This document shows positions 32,161-35,625 of a stretch of DNA of 35,625 bases, piece after piece. Numbering within the stretch: position 1 is the first letter of the stretch; every line of letters begins with the position of its first letter. The notes beneath the pieces were generated by a model. That model was not told where the DNA came from and ran no database searches. It was given only the letters and a program-made list of their open reading frames with translations. Source of the DNA: Myxococcales bacterium (GTDB lineage Bacteria; Myxococcota_A; Polyangia; Polyangiales; Ga0077539); contig JAAFIF010000096.1 in NCBI GenBank assembly GCA_013298625.1, positions 1 to 35,625 on the forward strand. The letters run 5' to 3'. The translations under genes and the position numbers were made by a program.

Positions 32161-32964
32161 ATGTTCGAGAACCTCTTTCGCGCTGTGTTCGGCTCGCGCG
32201 GAGCCATCGTCTTGCACACCCCGTCGCTCGTCGTTCAGCCCGGCGCGACGATCCCCGTGCACATTCGCTTCGAAGCGCTCGAGCAGGCGCGCGAGGTCGC
32301 GTTCTTGCGGCTGCACCTGCAGATGACCGTGCACCAGTGGGTGCAAGGCCCCACGGGCCCCACGATTCAACCGCAGGCGCGCGACGTCGTTCCGCCCATG
32401 ATGGTCAGCGAGAAGTTCGTCGTCGCACCCGGAGGAGTGCAGGACTTTCAAGTGCAAGTGACCATCCCCCAGGGCGTGTACGCCACGGTCCCTGGACAGA
32501 TCGACTACGCCCTCTGGGCCGTCGCGCCCGTGGCCGGACAGACCATCGACTCGGCGCAACACCTCCCGCTCACCCTCGTCGGCGCGGGCGCGGCGATCCC
32601 GTTCGCGCCCGGCGCCACGCCCCCGATGCCCGCGGGCCCTGCGCCGATCGGAGCGCCTTTTCCCTCGCCGCCGAGCGCACCAACCGGCCCTGCGCCCATG
32701 AGCGCGCCGGTCGCACCCGCAGCCGAGCCCGCGACCGCTGCCCCCATCGCACCAGCACCACCAGCACCGCCCGCGCCGCCTGCGTTCGCGCCGGGCGACG
32801 ACATCGAAGCGATGGGCCCCGACCAGCAGTTCGCCCCCGCGATGGTCGTCGAGTCTCGCGGCCCCGTCCTGCTCGTTCAATGGAAGGACGGGCGCGCCGC
32901 CACATGGGTGCGCCTCGACCAGACGCGCAAGCCCTCCGCCCCGGACGCGCCGCCCTCGCAGTGA
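32161..32964 (+). CDS. Arrestin-fold (Spo0M-like) protein with Pro-rich linker and Tudor-like C-terminus
   Basis: A 267-residue protein with no signal peptide. Residues 1-140 are beta-rich with the pattern of sporulation-control/arrestin-like N-terminal domains (AIVLHTPSLVVQPGATIPVHIRF; VQVTIPQGVYATVPGQIDYALWAV). A Pro/Ala linker of about 75 residues follows, then a small C-terminal beta domain (FAPAMVVESRGPVLLVQWKDGRAATWVRLDQ) with the shape of an agenet/Tudor or SH3-like barrel. The function is not established. The next gene starts 94 bp downstream on the same strand and they may be co-transcribed. Confidence 0.68.
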   Translation: MFENLFRAVFGSRGAIVLHTPSLVVQPGATIPVHIRFEALEQAREVAFLRLHLQMTVHQWVQGPTGPTIQPQARDVVPPMMVSEKFVVAPGGVQDFQVQVTIPQGVYATVPGQIDYALWAVAPVAGQTIDSAQHLPLTLVGAGAAIPFAPGATPPMPAGPAPIGAPFPSPPSAPTGPAPMSAPVAPAAEPATAAPIAPAPPAPPAPPAFAPGDDIEAMGPDQQFAPAMVVESRGPVLLVQWKDGRAATWVRLDQTRKPSAPDAPPSQ

Positions 32965-33058
32965 GCGTCCGTCGCCCGCGCGGATGGTGATACCGTCCCG
33001 CGTCGAGTCAGAGCAGCGCGCGCCCTGCGAATCTCTCTGCTCTGCGACGGTCGACGCC

Positions 33059-34168
33059 ATGAGCAAATACCGCAAAAATCCCGGGCCTCCATCGTTTACT
33101 CACAACGCGCACGGCGGGCAGCACGGCGACAACGGCGACAGCAATCTCGTCGACGGAATCGACCTGCATCAAGACGTCAACGCCATCCGCGACGAGGCCA
33201 GCGGCCTGCTCGAGAAGCTCTCGTTCGCCCCCGCGCTCGACGGCTTGAACCAGCGCCACGCCCGCCTGCAGCAGATCGAAGACGAGCTGCGCCGCTTGCG
33301 TTCGCGCAACTTCATGTTCTGGCCCAACCTCGAGCAGCAGCTCACGCAAGCCAAACAGCTCGCCAGCCGCGCGATGACCGACGCCCGCAACGAAGCGCAG
33401 CGCGCCAGCCAGCAGCTCCGCGGCCCGATCGAGCAGCTCGCCCGCAACGCCTCGAGCATGGCCACCCGCTCGCACCTCGCCAACAACCAGGTCGAGAACC
33501 TCGGCGCCGAGCGCGACCGCGTCGAGTCGCAAATCAACGCCGTCGAGCAGCGCATCAACGCCATCGCCGAGCCCTTCACCAAGCTCGTCGACACCGTCGC
33601 GCAAGGCGTCACGGGCTCGCACTGGACCATGGACCAGTTCGACCAGGGCAGCTTTCGCCCGCGCGCCGAAGAGCACCCGCTCGCCGTCGCCGCTGCGACG
33701 TGGGAGGACTGCGCCCAGGGCGCGTGCGAAGGGATGATCTACATCACCGACCTGATCCTTCGCTTCGAGCGCACGCAAGGCGCGCGCGCGCTCGTGCTCG
33801 AGAAGGCCATCGGCCACATCGGATCGAGCGACGACTCCGAGCGCGGATGGATCATGAAGGACGAAGTGCTCACGCTGTCGTTCAACCCCGCCAGCGGAGC
33901 GCCGCAGCGCGCGACGTTCGTCATGAAGTCCGCCGACTCGAAATCCATCGACGACTTCATCGAGCGCGCGCGCTCGGGGCAGCTCGTGGCGTGGATGGTG
34001 CCGAAGGCGCAGCAGAGCAGCGTCCCGATCGCCGACACGGCCAAGACCCCCGTCCGTTGGCCGAACGAGTGCGACCACTGCGGAGCCACCATCGCCGCCC
34101 CCGTCCGCGGCCAGATGGAGGTCGTGTGCGCCTACTGCAAGAAGCGCTACCCGGTCGAGTTCGCCTGA
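33059..34168 (+). CDS. Coiled-coil protein with C-terminal zinc ribbon
   Basis: A 369-residue cytoplasmic protein. Residues about 45-190 are a long charged helical/coiled-coil region (LQQIEDELRRLRSR; LGAERDRVESQINAVEQRINAI). Residues 195-325 form a mixed domain with EGMIYITDLILRFERTQG and GWIMKDEVLTLSFNP. The last 32 residues are a zinc ribbon with Cys338, Cys341, Cys357 and Cys360 (CDHC ... CAYC). No family is assigned; the layout suggests a structural or chaperone-like role. I start at ATG 33059; an upstream GTG at 32984 is possible but gives a low-complexity leader. Confidence 0.72.
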   Translation: MSKYRKNPGPPSFTHNAHGGQHGDNGDSNLVDGIDLHQDVNAIRDEASGLLEKLSFAPALDGLNQRHARLQQIEDELRRLRSRNFMFWPNLEQQLTQAKQLASRAMTDARNEAQRASQQLRGPIEQLARNASSMATRSHLANNQVENLGAERDRVESQINAVEQRINAIAEPFTKLVDTVAQGVTGSHWTMDQFDQGSFRPRAEEHPLAVAAATWEDCAQGACEGMIYITDLILRFERTQGARALVLEKAIGHIGSSDDSERGWIMKDEVLTLSFNPASGAPQRATFVMKSADSKSIDDFIERARSGQLVAWMVPKAQQSSVPIADTAKTPVRWPNECDHCGATIAAPVRGQMEVVCAYCKKRYPVEFA

Positions 34169-34237
34169 GCGCCTGACGCTCGCCAGAGGGCGCGAGGCTT
34201 GACAGCGCGCGGCGTCGCTCGACACAACAGAGCACTG

Positions 34238-34876
34238 ATGACCGCGCTTCGCCGTACGTTCTTCGCGCTGACAGCACTCTCGATCGCCGCGTGCGCGCCT
34301 CCCGCTCCGCCGACGCCCGACGCCGAAGCGCCGCGCGACGCGATGACGGTGATGGACGCCGCGGGCTCGACCGACGCCGCAGCGCCCTCGCGCGACGTCG
34401 AGGTGCCCGACGTCGCCATGACGCCGTTGCCTGATTTTGCGCTGACCGATCGCAACCCGCGCTCAGCGACCAACGCGACGGCTGTCTCGCTCAACGCCCA
34501 GCGGGGCAAGATCTCTGCGTGGTACTTCGCCACCAGCTCGTGTCACTTCTGCGTCTCGATGGTGAGCCAGCTCGAGCGCCTGCAGCGCGAGCTCGCCGCG
34601 GCCAATCCGACGCGCCCCGTGCAGATCTTCGTGATCGCCGACCTCGACAGCGACGGAGCGACCGCGATCTTCAGCGCCGAGACCACGCTGCCGGTGCTGC
34701 AAGACGACCGGGTCTCCCACGTGCAGAGCAACTGGATGGCGGCGATCCGCGACGTGGTCGTCGTCGACGACGAGGGCACGCGCAGGCTCGTCTACAACCT
34801 CACCACGCGCCCCCTCAACGACGCCCTGTACTTCAACGATCTGAAGGTACGGCTGCTCGCGCTGGCCAATCGCTGA
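34238..34876 (+). CDS. Thioredoxin-fold lipoprotein
   Basis: A 212-residue lipoprotein: signal peptide with lipobox AAC (Cys19), an Asp/Ala/Pro linker to residue about 60, then a TlpA/AhpC-like thioredoxin fold. DFALTDRNP opens the domain, WYFATSSCHFC (Cys102, Cys105) is the redox CxxC, QIFVIADLDSD follows, and LPVLQDD precedes the strand that ends in VVVVDDEG. The usual cis-Pro is probably within the DVVVVDDEG region, but it is not clear. A periplasmic or surface thiol-disulfide role is likely. The stop is 7 bp from that of the convergent porin gene. Confidence 0.82.
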   Translation: MTALRRTFFALTALSIAACAPPAPPTPDAEAPRDAMTVMDAAGSTDAAAPSRDVEVPDVAMTPLPDFALTDRNPRSATNATAVSLNAQRGKISAWYFATSSCHFCVSMVSQLERLQRELAAANPTRPVQIFVIADLDSDGATAIFSAETTLPVLQDDRVSHVQSNWMAAIRDVVVVDDEGTRRLVYNLTTRPLNDALYFNDLKVRLLALANR

Positions 34877-34883
34877 CCGCGGG

Positions 34884-35625
34884 TCAGAGCATCAATTGCG
34901 CCTGCAAACGCAGCTGGTGGTTGCCCGTCTCGAGCTGGTCGCGAAAGAGATAGAAGTAGTCGAGCTGCAGCTTCACCGAGTGGCCGAGCGCGTAGTAGCT
35001 GAACACGCCGCCGAGCTCGTGGCTCTCGTGAAAGTTCGGGTCGCGCGACAGCACGCCCGCCGCGAGCGCCTCTGCGCCCCACGCCGCGCGGTCGAGCGCG
35101 ATCGGAATCACGTGGGACCAGCGCGCGCCGAACTCCAAGTGTGACGCGGTCTGATAGCTCGCTTGGACCATGTAGCCGACGGCCGAGCGCGTGTACTCGG
35201 TGCGGGCCGTGGTGCCGACCATGCCGGTGGCGCCGGGGCTGTCCGCGAGGCGCCAGATCGCCTCGGATTGCAGCGAAAATCCTGCCCATTTGAACATCAG
35301 GTCCGCGGTCGCGTGCGCGTAGTCGAAGCGCCGAAGCTGGTAGGTCGAGCCGATGGTGCTCTGCGCGCGGTTGGTGCGTTGATTGAAGGCGCCCGCGAGG
35401 CCGATGGACAACCTGGGTCCGGTGCGCTTGAGGTCGCCCTCGACGTCCATGTCTTCGAAGTGGCCGAGCGGCTGGACCTGCAAGCGCGCGACGTAGAGCA
35501 GTCCCGCGTCGAGCGAGGGCCTGTTGCGCCCTCCGCCGCCGAAGACGCCGACCGCGTAGCCGAGGCGGTGGCCCAGCAGATCGTCGGAGCGAAATTGCAC
35601 GCCGATGTCGCGGTCGAGGCTGAGC
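34884..35625 (-). CDS. OprO/OprP-like phosphate-selective porin, 3' part
   Basis: About 247 residues of an outer-membrane porin that runs off the window, so the N-terminus is missing. The visible part has LSLDRDIGVQFRSDDLLG near the edge, which is typical of the OprO/OprP family, then alternating beta strands with aromatic girdles (YAHATADLMFKWAGFSLQSEAIW, YMVQASYQTASHLEFGARWSHV, FSYYALGHSVKLQLDYFYLF) and a C-terminal strand QLRLQAQLML. It forms a trimeric anion-selective channel in the family. There is no link to the zinc locus beyond distance. It converges with the thioredoxin lipoprotein. Confidence 0.85.
   Translation of the reverse strand, partial: LSLDRDIGVQFRSDDLLGHRLGYAVGVFGGGGRNRPSLDAGLLYVARLQVQPLGHFEDMDVEGDLKRTGPRLSIGLAGAFNQRTNRAQSTIGSTYQLRRFDYAHATADLMFKWAGFSLQSEAIWRLADSPGATGMVGTTARTEYTRSAVGYMVQASYQTASHLEFGARWSHVIPIALDRAAWGAEALAAGVLSRDPNFHESHELGGVFSYYALGHSVKLQLDYFYLFRDQLETGNHQLRLQAQLML

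Overview
The window is about 35.6 kb of very GC-rich DNA. It has strong G/C bias at third codon positions, many GTG starts and some TTG, and many lipoproteins whose mature N-terminus is a long Asp/Ala/Gly/Pro-rich linker. Several signal-bearing hydrolases and beta-propellers are present. Together this suggests a myxobacterium (Polyangia/Sandaracinaceae-like), judged from composition and protein style only. No rRNA, tRNA, CRISPR array or insertion sequence was recognised.

Layout. 1-409: short hairpin-bearing repeats. 410-2872: a large esterase lipoprotein (-). 2873-5086: a lower-GC, gene-poor stretch with a RidA-family gene and an unknown gene, separated and bordered by two related imperfect inverted-repeat elements. 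5087-9863: a small Cys-rich secreted protein, a zinc-ribbon/Gln-Pro-rich envelope protein (-), a tRNA methyltransferase-like gene coupled to a bestrophin-like channel, and a second esterase lipoprotein. 9882-28226: the main point of interest, described below. 28351-35625: a membrane protein of unknown function, an EamA transporter divergent from a MocR-type regulator, an arrestin-fold (Spo0M-like) protein, a coiled-coil/zinc-ribbon protein, a thioredoxin-fold lipoprotein and the 3' part of an OprO/OprP-like porin gene.

The central block reads as an unusually large metal (most likely zinc) limitation locus. Three intergenic sites share an AT-rich TGCAA-type motif in a fixed spacing (19400-19433, 21906-21928, 27689-27722). 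To the right of the first site run bS18, an alkaline-phosphatase-superfamily enzyme and a COG0523 GTPase. After the second site come a second COG0523 GTPase, a cysteine-free bL33, a third COG0523 GTPase, a WD40 protein, a DUF1826 protein and a YkgJ-type Cys-cluster protein. The third site lies between a NicO-family metal transporter (-) and a MerC-like membrane protein (+). To the left of the first site a co-directional run of up to eight genes encodes an unknown protein, another DUF1826 protein, three surface lipoproteins (one an NHL propeller), a propeller fused to a vanadium-haloperoxidase-like domain, a short-chain dehydrogenase and another NicO transporter. Nested COG0523 GTPases, DUF1826, bL33/bS18 paralogues, MerC and NicO are typical members of Zur regulons, so I infer Zur control. 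No Zur gene is in the window.

Two things look least described. First, both DUF1826 proteins carry an HxD...H...R pattern like Fe(II)/2-oxoglutarate dioxygenases. Second, a putative metal-regulated operon includes a surface lipoprotein/haloperoxidase module.
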